From the NCBI GenBank assembly GCA_019912965.1, contig JAIOHM010000094.1:24250-88249 (forward strand): 64,000 bases of DNA, written 5' to 3'. Made by a program: the position numbers and the translations under genes. This stretch comes from Anaerolineae bacterium (GTDB taxonomy: Bacteria > Chloroflexota > Anaerolineae > Aggregatilineales > Phototrophicaceae). The first letter of the stretch is position 1; every line of letters starts with the position of its first letter. The notes below the pieces were generated by a model. That model was given only the letters and a program-made list of their open reading frames with translations. It did no database searches and was not told the origin of the DNA. Below, piece by piece: positions 34,257-42,978 of the stretch.

Positions 34257-34882
34257 GGGTTCAACAACCTTTCACGCAGTTCGCGTGCTACCACTGCCGG
34301 GTCAGCCGCGCGGGTGATTGCACCGCCAACAACGATAATTTCCGGTTGCAAGGCTGCCACTGTCCCGATGGTATCACTATTGATGCCACCCGCTACTGCG
34401 AGCGAAACAGCACCAAGTTCACGCCGCAAACGCGCTAAACTTTCCAGCGGCGAACTGCCTCCTTGCTGGGCATCGTACCCAGTATGCACACACAAATAAT
34501 TGCACCCCATCGCCAACAACTCACACCCCCGCGCCACCGGATCAGCCACTTGAATTAAATCGGCTAAAATTTGCTTACCTGCTGATCGCGCGGATTTAAC
34601 TGCACCGCGCACGGTCGCATCCTGGGCAACACCCAACACAGTCACAATATCGCAACCAGCGGCAAAGGCAATCGCAGCTTCTTCCTCGCCCGCATCCATA
34701 ATTTTGAGATCAGCCAAGAGGGTTATGTGAGGGAATGTCTCGCGGATACGGCGGGCGGCGTGCATTCCTTCACGATAAACCAGCGGTGTGCCAATTTCAG
34801 CGATGTCTACATAGGGTTCGACGACTCTCAAAATGGCTAATGTATCATTCAGATTACCGTCCAATGCAACCTGTAGTTTCAT
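34253..34882 (-). CDS. hxlA: 3-hexulose-6-phosphate synthase / keto-gulonate-6-P decarboxylase family
   Basis: OMP-decarboxylase-suprafamily barrel of 209 residues: LQVALDGNLNDTLAILR, EIGTPLVYREGM, the Asp-Lys-Asp catalytic motif ADLKIMDAGEEEAA, TVLGVAQDATVRGAV and VAGGINSDT near the phosphate. HPS joins formaldehyde to ribulose 5-phosphate reversibly; KGPDC relatives decarboxylate 3-keto-sugar-acid phosphates. The pair with a true PHI favours HPS, but in a sugar locus it may run in the cleavage direction. Confidence 0.92.
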   Translation of the reverse strand: MKLQVALDGNLNDTLAILRVVEPYVDIAEIGTPLVYREGMHAARRIRETFPHITLLADLKIMDAGEEEAAIAFAAGCDIVTVLGVAQDATVRGAVKSARSAGKQILADLIQVADPVARGCELLAMGCNYLCVHTGYDAQQGGSSPLESLARLRRELGAVSLAVAGGINSDTIGTVAALQPEIIVVGGAITRAADPAVVARELRERLLNP

Positions 34883-34925
34883 TTGGAGGCCGCTCCGAAA
34901 ACATACAACCCGTTTTCTGAAATTA

Positions 34926-35867
34926 TCATGCAGCTAATAGCCTTCTGGTCAGTCGTTCTTCTGGCAGCGCGCCGGCTTTACGAATGGCCGCCCAAGCGAC
35001 CAGCAACGATACCAGCAAGAATAATAAGAGTAATCCCGCCGCCAGGAATAAACCGGGCAGCGCATTGATGTGAGTCATGGATGTCCAGTTGGTTAAGGGC
35101 AATACAAGCTGATACAGCGTAGCACTGCCACTATCCGCCAACGCCAGTGGGCCAAAGCGCAGCACCCGCCATGATGGGGCAAGTCCGACTTCGTAGCGTG
35201 TAAACGCTGCGAACAAAATCACGGGCGTGAAACGAATAATAAATGAAGCAATCATCGCCAGCCAACCACGCCGCAATACCGCGCTGCAAGCCAAACCCAA
35301 TGCTGTGCAAGCCAGAACCTCTAGCATTGTCAGAACGACGGTCATTATTACCGCCACTGCTGCTGCCCAAGGAACCCAATCAATGTATAAACTGGCATAG
35401 GGAATATAAGCAGATGAACTTGGTGCGCTGCGCCACACATAACGATTGGTGAAGGCCAACATAAAAATGGGCAGCATCGCCAAACGAACCACACCCAACA
35501 TCAGCATCCATGGGGCGACATGACGCAGCACGGCTGACCATTTGCCGTATAAAATCCGCCGTGCACTTACACCCGTCAGCACCAGCGAATCCCATGTTTG
35601 CCCGGTATGTTCGCGGCTGATGGCATTCGCGCCGATGGCAATGGCGCGGGCGGCAGTGATGGCATGGACAATCCAGATGGTGTAAATCGCCAATTCGCGC
35701 GTCGGGCTGGTGATATTGCGCAGGGTGAAGGCTACCAACGCAACCACACCGATCACCGTCAATGGAGCGAGTATCCACCAACGGCGCACGACCGGGGGCG
35801 TGGCACGTTCTTGATGACAGCTTTCCTGCCACTCGACCGGATTTGTGGTTCTGGATAGCGCGACCAT
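34926..35867 (-). CDS. ABC-2-type permease, orphan
   Basis: A 313-residue membrane protein with six hydrophobic segments and the ABC-2 export feature ISREHTGQTWDSLVLTGVSARRILYGKW between helices 2 and 3. The C terminus is basic. There is no ATPase gene nearby. Start ATG 35867 has GGAGGG eight bases upstream. Substrate unknown. Confidence 0.8.
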   Translation of the reverse strand: MVALSRTTNPVEWQESCHQERATPPVVRRWWILAPLTVIGVVALVAFTLRNITSPTRELAIYTIWIVHAITAARAIAIGANAISREHTGQTWDSLVLTGVSARRILYGKWSAVLRHVAPWMLMLGVVRLAMLPIFMLAFTNRYVWRSAPSSSAYIPYASLYIDWVPWAAAVAVIMTVVLTMLEVLACTALGLACSAVLRRGWLAMIASFIIRFTPVILFAAFTRYEVGLAPSWRVLRFGPLALADSGSATLYQLVLPLTNWTSMTHINALPGLFLAAGLLLLFLLVSLLVAWAAIRKAGALPEERLTRRLLAA

Positions 35868-35931
35868 CCTACACACCCTCCATCTTATGGACTTTGCGGG
35901 ATTTTACGGAGGTCGCGCGGTAGATGCAAAT

Positions 35932-37107
35932 TTATCGGTTGGCGGCAGTGATGTCCCACAGCCACAAATTGGCTTGTTGGGTTTCCTTTTCTTCTGGTAT
36001 GCCCTGCTGAAGCACAGCTAACCGTGCACCATCCGGGCTGAAGGCTAAGCTTATAATTGGGATACGGTGTCCTTGCAAAACATCGACATACTGCTCACGC
36101 GTTTGCGTATCCCATTTCCACAAACGAACAATCGAGTCGTATATCCCGCCACCAGAGGCGACTAACTGCCCATCTGGACTGAAAACCACCGTCGTCACCA
36201 TATCGCTGTGCGCCCGAAAGCCAAACAGATTATTTTGCCGTTCAACATTCCATGTTTTGACAAATCGATCTAGGTCGCCCGTCGCCAGCACTTTGCCATC
36301 TGGGCTGAAGGCCAATGCACTGACACTGTTGGAACTTTCGGCAAACCAACGGTGCAAGGCTAAACCCGTCTCGGCATTCCACAACCACAACTGACTCTGG
36401 TCATCACTGCCTGCAATCAAACTTCCATCCGGGCTAATGGCAAAACCACCAACCCATTCAGGCCCATCAGTCAAACCGATATGCTGCGGCTCAGTTTGCA
36501 TGTCCCATAAGAAGATATAGCGCGTTCCCCAACCGACAGCGACGATTTTGCCATCAGGTCGAAAGGCAATGCTCGGCAGGTAATCTTCAGGGTAAGGGGC
36601 AGAGGCCACTAATTTTCCGGTCGCCGTATTCCACACAGCAACTTCGCCTGTGGCAAAAGTAATCCCTGCCAATAGCTGGCTGTCTTTGCTGAAAGCCATC
36701 GCATGAACGCCAACCATCGACTGTACCGTCAATGGCAGCGCTTCCAAATTATCAGTGCGATACAACCGAACCGGAACTTCCCGGCCTGCAATTGCAATCA
36801 GTTCACCATCCGGCGACCAGCTAACCATCTGACTCAAAGGTGCTACATCAACCCAGCCCAATGGGATGGAATCGCGGGCACTGCCGATCAATACAGCTTG
36901 ATCTGCATTACTCAAGCGCCCCGCAACTGCGACAGGTTGAGCCGGGGTTATCAGCAGCAGAAAAGCACCTGAACCAAGCACCAACAAAATAATTGGGAGA
37001 ACCCAAAATAGCCTATGATGGCGGGGCGGCTTGGGCTTGCGCTTCCGCTTGGGCTTTTCCTCAATAACGATATGCTCAAAGCCAAGATCGTGTTTTGGTT
37101 TTTCCAT
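35932..37107 (-). CDS. Membrane-anchored WD40 repeat protein
   Basis: A 391-residue protein: a short Lys/Pro-rich cytoplasmic start (KPKRKRKPKPPRHH), one membrane helix (LFWVLPIILLVLGSGAFLLLI) and an extracytoplasmic beta-propeller of six or seven WD40 blades (recurring LAFSPDGKxLA...VxLW). Start ATG 37107 avoids overlap with the ribokinase. Such proteins commonly scaffold or sense; no partner is evident besides the adjacent orphan permease. Confidence 0.85.
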   Translation of the reverse strand: MEKPKHDLGFEHIVIEEKPKRKRKPKPPRHHRLFWVLPIILLVLGSGAFLLLITPAQPVAVAGRLSNADQAVLIGSARDSIPLGWVDVAPLSQMVSWSPDGELIAIAGREVPVRLYRTDNLEALPLTVQSMVGVHAMAFSKDSQLLAGITFATGEVAVWNTATGKLVASAPYPEDYLPSIAFRPDGKIVAVGWGTRYIFLWDMQTEPQHIGLTDGPEWVGGFAISPDGSLIAGSDDQSQLWLWNAETGLALHRWFAESSNSVSALAFSPDGKVLATGDLDRFVKTWNVERQNNLFGFRAHSDMVTTVVFSPDGQLVASGGGIYDSIVRLWKWDTQTREQYVDVLQGHRIPIISLAFSPDGARLAVLQQGIPEEKETQQANLWLWDITAANR

Positions 37108-37159
37108 GCCCGGATTATAGAACGAATACCGGGCAAAAAACCGGACGTTTGCCCAACGA

Positions 37160-38068
37160 TCAGCGAGTCTTGAGCAGTGCCTCAACTTCATCTCGTCGGG
37201 GCATACTGGGCGCAGTGCCGGGGCGCGTCACACATAAGGCTGCTGTCGCATTGGCGAACGCAATGGCTTCGTCAAGACTTTTGCCCTCAGCCAGCCCAAC
37301 AGCAAAACCAGCATTGAAAGCATCACCCGCGCCAGTCGTATCCACTACCTGCACCTTAAACGCGGGGATTTGGTTAGCAGCATCTTTTGATACCCATTGT
37401 GCGCCCTGTGCGCCAAGCGTAACCACTACTGTCTGCCCCTCGCGCGTAAGCAGTGAACGGGCGTTGGATTCCACACTGCCGCTTTGCCCACTTAACGATT
37501 CCAATTCTGTCTCGTTGGGAGTCATAAAATCCGCCAGTGCAACCACATCCGGCGGGAGATGACCAGCAGGCGCAGGATTCAAAATGGTGCGGATGCCCTT
37601 CTGCTTGGCTACCTTCAGCGCGTAACCAACAATATCGTAATTGATTTCCAGTTGTGTAATGAGCACATCGGCTTGAGCAATCACCTCGGCAGCAGCATCA
37701 ATATCGGCTTGTGACATCGCCAAATTCGCGCCCAGCACAACAACAATGCTGTTTTCACCCGCATCATCTACCCATATAGGCGCGACCCCGGTTGCTTGGT
37801 TGGCGTCACGGATGACGTAATCGGTATGAATGCCTTCTTGCCGCCAAATGTTAAAAGCTTGTTCGGCAAACACATCCTGTCCAACGCGCCCGACAAAAGT
37901 AACTTCAGCGCCTAGCCGTGCCGCTGCCACTGCCTGATTAGACCCTTTTCCACCCGGCCCGGTGACGAATTTGCGCCCGTTGACAGTTTCGCCGGGGCGC
38001 GGCAAACGTTCCATATAAGCCGTCAAATCCATATTAAAGCTGCCAACAATTACTATTTTTGCGGCCAT
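37160..38068 (-). CDS. rbsK: Ribokinase (PfkB family)
   Basis: Phosphorylates D-ribose (or 2-deoxyribose). The 302-residue product has the PfkB N signature GSFNMDLTAYMERLPRPGETV...GPGGKGSNQAVAAARLG and the C signature VDTTGAGDAFNAGFAVGL, and AMALGAEVTF-like spacing. Standard length. Not visibly linked to the sugar locus, though a pentose-kinase role is compatible. Confidence 0.93.
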   Translation of the reverse strand: MAAKIVIVGSFNMDLTAYMERLPRPGETVNGRKFVTGPGGKGSNQAVAAARLGAEVTFVGRVGQDVFAEQAFNIWRQEGIHTDYVIRDANQATGVAPIWVDDAGENSIVVVLGANLAMSQADIDAAAEVIAQADVLITQLEINYDIVGYALKVAKQKGIRTILNPAPAGHLPPDVVALADFMTPNETELESLSGQSGSVESNARSLLTREGQTVVVTLGAQGAQWVSKDAANQIPAFKVQVVDTTGAGDAFNAGFAVGLAEGKSLDEAIAFANATAALCVTRPGTAPSMPRRDEVEALLKTR

Positions 38069-38220
38069 TATGCTGCTCCGATTTTTTAGCTCAATATATG
38101 GCTAATTATAGCGTGGACAAATCTATCCAACACTTGCCGTCCAGATAATAGGGCGACCAGAAAGTAGTCGCCCTGCTCAAACAAACAGATTGAAGGATGA
38201 TTTAGCCGTTTCTGCCGCAA

Positions 38221-38754
38221 TTAACTCTGCCCCATCCATTCGCCTGTTGGCAGTTTTTCACCCGCACGGATAGCATCCTTGACACGATTTTCAGCCGGCG
38301 TAATCGGGCATGACCAACCTTCGTTATAGGCGCAGTAGGGGTTATAAGCCTGATTAAAGTCAATTTCAAAGCGGTTATCGCCGAGATATTCCGGCTCAAG
38401 ATAACGCCCAGCCGGATAGGTTTCTGTTCCCGCACCTGCATCGACAAACGGCAGGAAAAATCCGTAATCCGCCTCGTAAAGCGTTAGTTCGGTTTCCTGA
38501 CCATCCACCGTAAAGCTGAACCGTCCATAACGTTTGTACTGCCGCACATCGCCTGTTGTAGTCTGGATAGGCACAAATTTTCCGTCTGCAAACGGCTCAA
38601 TTTTTACGGTCAATTGGAGCGCTGGATTGTAATCATAGTAAGTCAATCCATCGAAGGCATCCTGCTGCTCTGGCGTCAGTGGCGACTGTGGACTAGTTTT
38701 ATAAAACTGATTTTTCTGCCGCCGTGTCATCTGGATTTGCTGTTCATTTAACAC
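38221..38754 (-). CDS. DUF1684 protein
   Basis: A 177-residue member of DUF1684: VKIEPFADGKFVPIQTTTGDVRQYKRYGRFSF, then LYEADYGFFLPFVDAGAGTETYPAGRYLEPEYLGDNRFEIDFNQAYNPYCAYNEGWSCPITPAENRV. The Cys in PYCAYN and SCP is conserved in the family. Function unknown; no signal peptide. ATG 38754 (38730 possible). Confidence 0.88.
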   Translation of the reverse strand: MLNEQQIQMTRRQKNQFYKTSPQSPLTPEQQDAFDGLTYYDYNPALQLTVKIEPFADGKFVPIQTTTGDVRQYKRYGRFSFTVDGQETELTLYEADYGFFLPFVDAGAGTETYPAGRYLEPEYLGDNRFEIDFNQAYNPYCAYNEGWSCPITPAENRVKDAIRAGEKLPTGEWMGQS

Positions 38755-38916
38755 TGTTTAGCGCGCTCCATTTTTAGTGATCTAACACGATTACCGGATA
38801 GCTTTGTACTGATATATCTTACACACATTCTATGAGTCCAACTCTGGCCGGATGTACCTATACCCTGCACGGTGAACGGCGTATAACAAAGACAGAACCG
38901 ATATGAGGATAGCGTT

Positions 38917-40338
38917 ATGATTGACCTCTCACCTGATGAATTCCGCCGTCTAGGTTACCGTGCTATCGACATTCTAGCCGACCAGATGGATACCATACGC
39001 GATTATCCAACGCGCCAACCGATGCCGGATGTGGTACGAGAACGTTTCATGAAACAGCCTTTACCAGAAAGCGGCTGTGATCCAACCGAATTAATCGAAA
39101 GTTTTGCCGACGAAATTCTGCCCTATCCAATGGGCAACGCCAGCCCGCGTTTCTTCGCCTGGGTGAATTCGCCACCCGCACCGCTGGCTGTGCTGGCAGA
39201 ACTGCTGGCCGCTGGGCTAAATCCCAGCGTAGCTGGAGGCGATCATGCTGCTACTTACGTTGAACATGCCGTCTTGAACTGGCTCAAAACCATTATGGGT
39301 TATCCGCTAGATGCTGGCGGTGTGCTTGCCAGCGGTGGCAGCGCGGCTAACCTAATTGCATTGGGCGTAATGCGCCACATCAAAACCGAAGGCAGCGTTC
39401 GGGCACAGGGCATCCAAACCAAATCCGCACCCATGGTGATATACACATCAACGCAGGGACATGGCTGTATCCAAAAAGCGATAGAAGTACTCGGTTTCGG
39501 GCATGAATATCTACGCAAAATCCCGGTGGATGCCGATTACCAGATGGACATGGATGCACTACGCACCCAAATCGCTGTCGACCGAGACTCAGGATTAATA
39601 CCTGTTTGTGTAGCTGCCAGCGCAGGAACGGTCAACACAGGCGCGATTGACCCGCTGGAGGCAATTGCAGATTTATGTGGTGCTGAAAATATGTGGTTTC
39701 ATGTGGATGGTGCTTATGGCGGGGTGGGTATTCTGGCAGAGCCCGATTTATACACAGGATTAGCCCGCGCTGATAGCCTCGCCATCGACCCTCACAAATG
39801 GCTGTATATGCCGGTTGAATGCGGTTGTGTGTTGGTCAAAGATGCTGCCGCCATGCGTGATGCTTACAGCTTGGTTCCGCCATATGTACGCGATGACGCG
39901 GCCATGCCCTGGTTCAGCGAGTTTAGCATTCAGCAAACACGAGGATTCAAGGCGCTCAAATTGTGGATGGTCATGCAGCAGATTGGTGTGGAAGGCTACC
40001 GCGAACTCATCAGCCGGGATATCGCGCTGGCAAAAACCTTGCAGGCCAAGATTCAAACCCGACAGGATTTTGAACTGGTCGCCGCCGGGTCACTCAGCGT
40101 GACCTGCTTCCGTTATGCACCCGCAGGCGTACCTGAAACCGTCCTTGCTCACCTCAATCGAGCGCTATTGACTACCGTCCAACGCGAGGGGCGGGCATTC
40201 ATCACCAGCACTGAATTGAACGGTAAACTGGTGTTGCGCGCCTGCATCGTCAACTTCCGTACAACCCATCATGATCTGGATATTTTGCTGGACGTGCTGG
40301 CGGAAGCGGGACAGAATGCATTAGCAGCGGCATCATAA
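38917..40338 (+). CDS. PLP-dependent aromatic-L-amino-acid/glutamate-type decarboxylase
   Basis: Group II PLP decarboxylase of 473 residues. The Schiff-base lysine is in IDPHKWLYMP, the PLP-binding aspartate in HVDGAYGG, and the N-terminal substrate region has GNASPRFFAWVNSPPAPLAVLAELLAAGLNPSVAGG. The Leu-rich C-terminal domain ends VHNFRTTHHDLDILL-like. Substrates in the family are tryptophan, tyrosine, phenylalanine or DOPA; substrate here is unknown. GAGG ribosome site. A bidirectional hairpin and tRNA-Ser follow. Confidence 0.93.
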   Translation: MIDLSPDEFRRLGYRAIDILADQMDTIRDYPTRQPMPDVVRERFMKQPLPESGCDPTELIESFADEILPYPMGNASPRFFAWVNSPPAPLAVLAELLAAGLNPSVAGGDHAATYVEHAVLNWLKTIMGYPLDAGGVLASGGSAANLIALGVMRHIKTEGSVRAQGIQTKSAPMVIYTSTQGHGCIQKAIEVLGFGHEYLRKIPVDADYQMDMDALRTQIAVDRDSGLIPVCVAASAGTVNTGAIDPLEAIADLCGAENMWFHVDGAYGGVGILAEPDLYTGLARADSLAIDPHKWLYMPVECGCVLVKDAAAMRDAYSLVPPYVRDDAAMPWFSEFSIQQTRGFKALKLWMVMQQIGVEGYRELISRDIALAKTLQAKIQTRQDFELVAAGSLSVTCFRYAPAGVPETVLAHLNRALLTTVQREGRAFITSTELNGKLVLRACIVNFRTTHHDLDILLDVLAEAGQNALAAAS

Positions 40339-40345
40339 ATGCAAA

Positions 40346-40378
40346 GGGGCATCCTACAAGCAGGGCGCCCCCGGTTTT
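40346..40378. terminator. Bidirectional hairpin between decarboxylase and tRNA-Ser
   Basis: GGGGC/GCCCC stem extended by TCC/GGG around one mismatch (40346-40371), followed on plus by CGGTTTT. It can stop the decarboxylase transcript, and on the minus strand the tRNA-Ser transcript (CTTTGCATTT). Confidence 0.6.
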
Positions 40379-40380
40379 AG

Positions 40381-40468
40381 CGGAGAGGGAGGGATTCGAA
40401 CCCTCGATAGCGCAGGGCGCTATTTCCATTTTCGAGACGGACCCGATCAACCACTCCGGCACCTCTCC
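40381..40468 (-). tRNA. tRNA-Ser (anticodon CGA)
   Basis: Minus-strand class II tRNA of 88 nt: acceptor GGAGAGG/CCTCTCC, D arm, anticodon arm TCCGT-CTCGAAA-ATGGA with anticodon CGA, a long variable arm (AGCGCCCTGCGCT) and T arm GAGGG-TTCGAAT-CCCTC. Discriminator G. CCA not encoded. Confidence 0.95.
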
Positions 40469-40479
40469 GAATGGGCGGC

Positions 40480-40485
40480 ATTATA
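40480..40485 (-). promoter_or_regulatory. -10 element (TATAAT) upstream of tRNA-Ser
   Basis: Perfect TATAAT on the minus strand 11 bases before the tRNA. The -35 region (TTTTCT at 17-bp spacing) is a poor match. Confidence 0.5.
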
Positions 40486-40635
40486 CTGCATGGTTAGCCG
40501 TTAGAAAATACTCATTTTGTTTAGCAGACTGCAACCTCCACGCACTTCTCACGTATAAACTATTGTGGATGAGTAGCATAGATTGGCGAATTCGTCCATA
40601 ATCCTTGCAAATTATGCACTTTACGAGGAGGGAAT

Positions 40636-40935
40636 ATGAACGTAATAGGTGATTTAATCTCAGCATTGATTGCCGCCCCAATCAACTGCATCGTCTGGAT
40701 TATCATCGGAGTGGTCGCAGGGGCACTGGCACGGCGGCTGATGGGGTCAAAGGATGCAAGCTGGATTTCCGACCTCATTCTAGGGTTAGTGGGTTCGTTC
40801 GTCGGCGGGTTTATACTCGGTCTATTCAATATCGGTGATATCAAGATCGGATTGGGTATTGGCTCAATCATCACGGCTGTGATTGGTGCAGTGGTGCTGA
40901 TCTTCATTGGACGACTTATCCAAGGGCGACGCTAA
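40636..40935 (+). CDS. GlsB/YeaQ/YmgE-family small membrane stress protein
   Basis: A 99-residue transglycosylase-associated-protein family member with three hydrophobic segments and Gly-rich turns (WIIIGVVAGALARRLMG, DLILGLVGSFVGGFILG, GIGSIITAVIGAVVLIFIG). Start ATG 40636 has GAGGAGGG upstream. Function in general stress response is by family only. Confidence 0.9.
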   Translation: MNVIGDLISALIAAPINCIVWIIIGVVAGALARRLMGSKDASWISDLILGLVGSFVGGFILGLFNIGDIKIGLGIGSIITAVIGAVVLIFIGRLIQGRR

Positions 40936-40967
40936 GTATTCGCCTCATAAGTTTTTGTAACTTTCAC

Positions 40968-40992
40968 AGGGCGGGCAGAATTCGTCCGCCCT
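40968..40992. terminator. Bidirectional hairpin between convergent GlsB and TadA genes
   Basis: AGGGCGG/CCGCCCT seven-bp stem with an 11-base loop. T-runs are weak on both sides, so strength is uncertain. Confidence 0.5.
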
Positions 40993-41006
40993 TAACCCTC
41001 TGATTT

Positions 41007-41474
41007 TTAATGTCGCTGTCCATCTGCCCGTAATTGGGCAAAAAATGCGCGGATATAGTGCGCGGCTTCCTCGGCCATCAGGCCCGAATCAACCTCAACT
41101 CTGTGATTCAGTTGGGGATGTTGCAGGATATTCATGATGCTGCCACCTGCTCCGGCTTTGGGATCAGTGGTGGCATAAACCAGACGTGGCAAACGCGCCA
41201 ACACCATCGCTCCAGCACACATGGCACACGGTTCGAGGGTACAATACAGCGTCACCCCTTCCAGTCGCCAATGCCCGACAACCCCTGCCGCCTCACGGAG
41301 GGCAATCATCTCGGCGTGGGCGGTGGGATCCTGATCACATTCCCGGCGGTTATAACCCCGGCCAATAACCATCCCATCCCGAACCGCCACTGCGCCAATC
41401 GGCACATCACTGTGTTCTAAAGCTCGCAGCGCCTCATCCAGCGCCAGCCGCATCCAGTGTGCATCATCTGTCAA
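41007..41474 (-). CDS. tadA: tRNA-specific adenosine deaminase
   Basis: Converts A34 to inosine in tRNA-Arg(ACG). The 155-residue cytidine-deaminase fold shows the zinc site HAEMIALREA and CTLEPCAMCAGAM; DPKAGAGGSIMNIL binds RNA and AFFAQLR ends the protein. Start TTG 41474 overlaps the preceding stop (TTGA); ATG 41453 is the alternative. Coupled to the SRPBCC gene. Confidence 0.93.
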   Translation of the reverse strand: MTDDAHWMRLALDEALRALEHSDVPIGAVAVRDGMVIGRGYNRRECDQDPTAHAEMIALREAAGVVGHWRLEGVTLYCTLEPCAMCAGAMVLARLPRLVYATTDPKAGAGGSIMNILQHPQLNHRVEVDSGLMAEEAAHYIRAFFAQLRADGQRH

Positions 41475-41920
41475 ACAGTCGCTTCGCCTTTCGCTTCCAG
41501 TACCGATTTCAAGGTTTTCAAATCACCTTCTAATCGCGTCTGGAACATCCACAAAATGATCGGGGACATCAACCCGTACATGCCGCTCAAATCCATGTGC
41601 AGGTAATAGGTGAAGTGCGTCCCACCTTCGACCGATTCAACCGCCCGCCAACCATCCACTGGCACTTCTGCCCGAAAACTCTTGAAGGCGATTTTACGAT
41701 TCGGCTCATATTCCACCACTTTAGCCAGTGTTTCATTTGCCCTCCCCATCGCTTTCAGCACTTCACGGGTGACAGTGCCTAGCTGCGCTGCGCCTTTTGG
41801 ACTCTGATCCATCCGCGTCACGCCCGCCCGCCATTGGGGATCATTTTCGTAATTGCTGATGTAGGCAAACACAGCCTCTGCTGGCAGGCCGATCATAATT
41901 GAACCTTGTACCACAACCAT
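41471..41920 (-). CDS. SRPBCC/polyketide-cyclase-like lipid-binding protein
   Basis: A 149-residue START-like domain: VVVQGSIMIGLPAEAVFAYISNYENDPQWRAGV, then ESVEGGTHFTYYLHMDLSG at the hydrophobic pocket and a C-terminal helix LEGDLKTLKSVLEAKG. GGGAGG ribosome site for ATG 41920. Ligand unknown. Confidence 0.85.
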   Translation of the reverse strand: MVVVQGSIMIGLPAEAVFAYISNYENDPQWRAGVTRMDQSPKGAAQLGTVTREVLKAMGRANETLAKVVEYEPNRKIAFKSFRAEVPVDGWRAVESVEGGTHFTYYLHMDLSGMYGLMSPIILWMFQTRLEGDLKTLKSVLEAKGEATV

Positions 41921-42106
41921 TATGAACCTCCCGATTCCTGAACGCAACCCGATTACAGATGAACTGAAATCAAGGGGTTCAGGAATAGTGCTAAGTTGGG
42001 CACCTACCCAACTTTCAGTACGTCATAGTTCTGATTGAAGCACAAACGCGGTTCAAACGCGCCAGACAAGCGGGGGATTTCGGCATCCGGCGAAAGGCGG
42101 AGTATC

Positions 42107-42943
42107 TCACGGATTCCTTAATTCTTCGTAGCTGGAGTCCTTATCAATATCGCGCCGCTGACGATCTTTTGCGCGTCGTACAAAATCCACAGCAGCATCG
42201 ATCTTATGGGTCGTCCGGTTCAGAGGGTCGTTTGGAGATTTGGGCGGGGCGGTTGGCTTAGGGATAGGCGAAATAAGTTTTGGCTGTCTCTGACTGCCCC
42301 GCGACCGAAGCTCCCGCCAGCCTATTAAGCCAAACGCAAGTCCAGCCCCCGCTAATCCAGCCTGCGCTGTTTGATCTACAGGGTCAACATATCCGGGTGT
42401 GGTGAAGTAGTAAACAACATCGCCACCAGTTGACTCAACCAACCGTATAAATTCATCTGCAACCTCAGTATCAACCCGAACATAAATCCAGAGATGTCGT
42501 CCAGTCAGGTGTGCAGCCAATGCATAATCGCTGATTTGACTGATTTCTCGGCCATAATACAATAAACCTTGTTCATTTTTGGACTCGGCCATGAAATCAG
42601 GTGCAACAAAATCGGGGACACGAAAATTTGCAAGTGAAGCCAGCTCTGCAATACAGACCTTACATTGATTGGGCCGCCTATTTGAACCAGTGCTGCAAAT
42701 ACATTGGGTTTGAGCAGGATCGTTGTTGGTCAGCAAGTGTAAATCTTTAGAAAGAACCCGTTCCCCATCACGACCGATTTCCCAACCTTGAGCATCACCA
42801 GTCGTCAGCGGTGTTTCGCTGGAATACCGACGCCCAGTAGGGTTTGGCGCGGTAAAATTGATCAGCAGGACAACACAAATGACCCCAACCAGTAGGGCAA
42901 ACACCATTATACTGCGACGAAGAAACTTCAATCCACACCTCAC
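42107..42943 (-). CDS. Membrane-anchored protein with a restriction-endonuclease-fold toxin-like (Tox-REase-7-like) domain
   Basis: A 278-residue protein: an N-terminal membrane helix (MVFALLVGVICVVLLINF), a Cys-rich linker (CICSTGSNRRPNQCKVC, four Cys) and then a domain whose core FRVPDFVAPDFMAESKN carries the D...ExK of PD-(D/E)XK nucleases, followed by a tyrosine-rich helix and GRHLWIYVRVDTEVADEF, matching the look of restriction-endonuclease-fold toxin 7. A second hydrophobic segment (AGLAGAGLAFGLIGW) and a basic C-terminal tail follow. Start GTG 42943 is likely; TTG 42931 possible. The nuclease activity is inference. Confidence 0.65.
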   Translation of the reverse strand: MRCGLKFLRRSIMVFALLVGVICVVLLINFTAPNPTGRRYSSETPLTTGDAQGWEIGRDGERVLSKDLHLLTNNDPAQTQCICSTGSNRRPNQCKVCIAELASLANFRVPDFVAPDFMAESKNEQGLLYYGREISQISDYALAAHLTGRHLWIYVRVDTEVADEFIRLVESTGGDVVYYFTTPGYVDPVDQTAQAGLAGAGLAFGLIGWRELRSRGSQRQPKLISPIPKPTAPPKSPNDPLNRTTHKIDAAVDFVRRAKDRQRRDIDKDSSYEELRNP

Positions 42944-42978
42944 GATATTCTCTAGTTCAAGAATACAGCGAGTCTCTA

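Noticed and set aside
40250..40462. Minus-strand reading frame of 70 codons
   Set aside because: Its first part is the translation of tRNA-Ser (40381-40468) and the rest lies antisense to the decarboxylase end.
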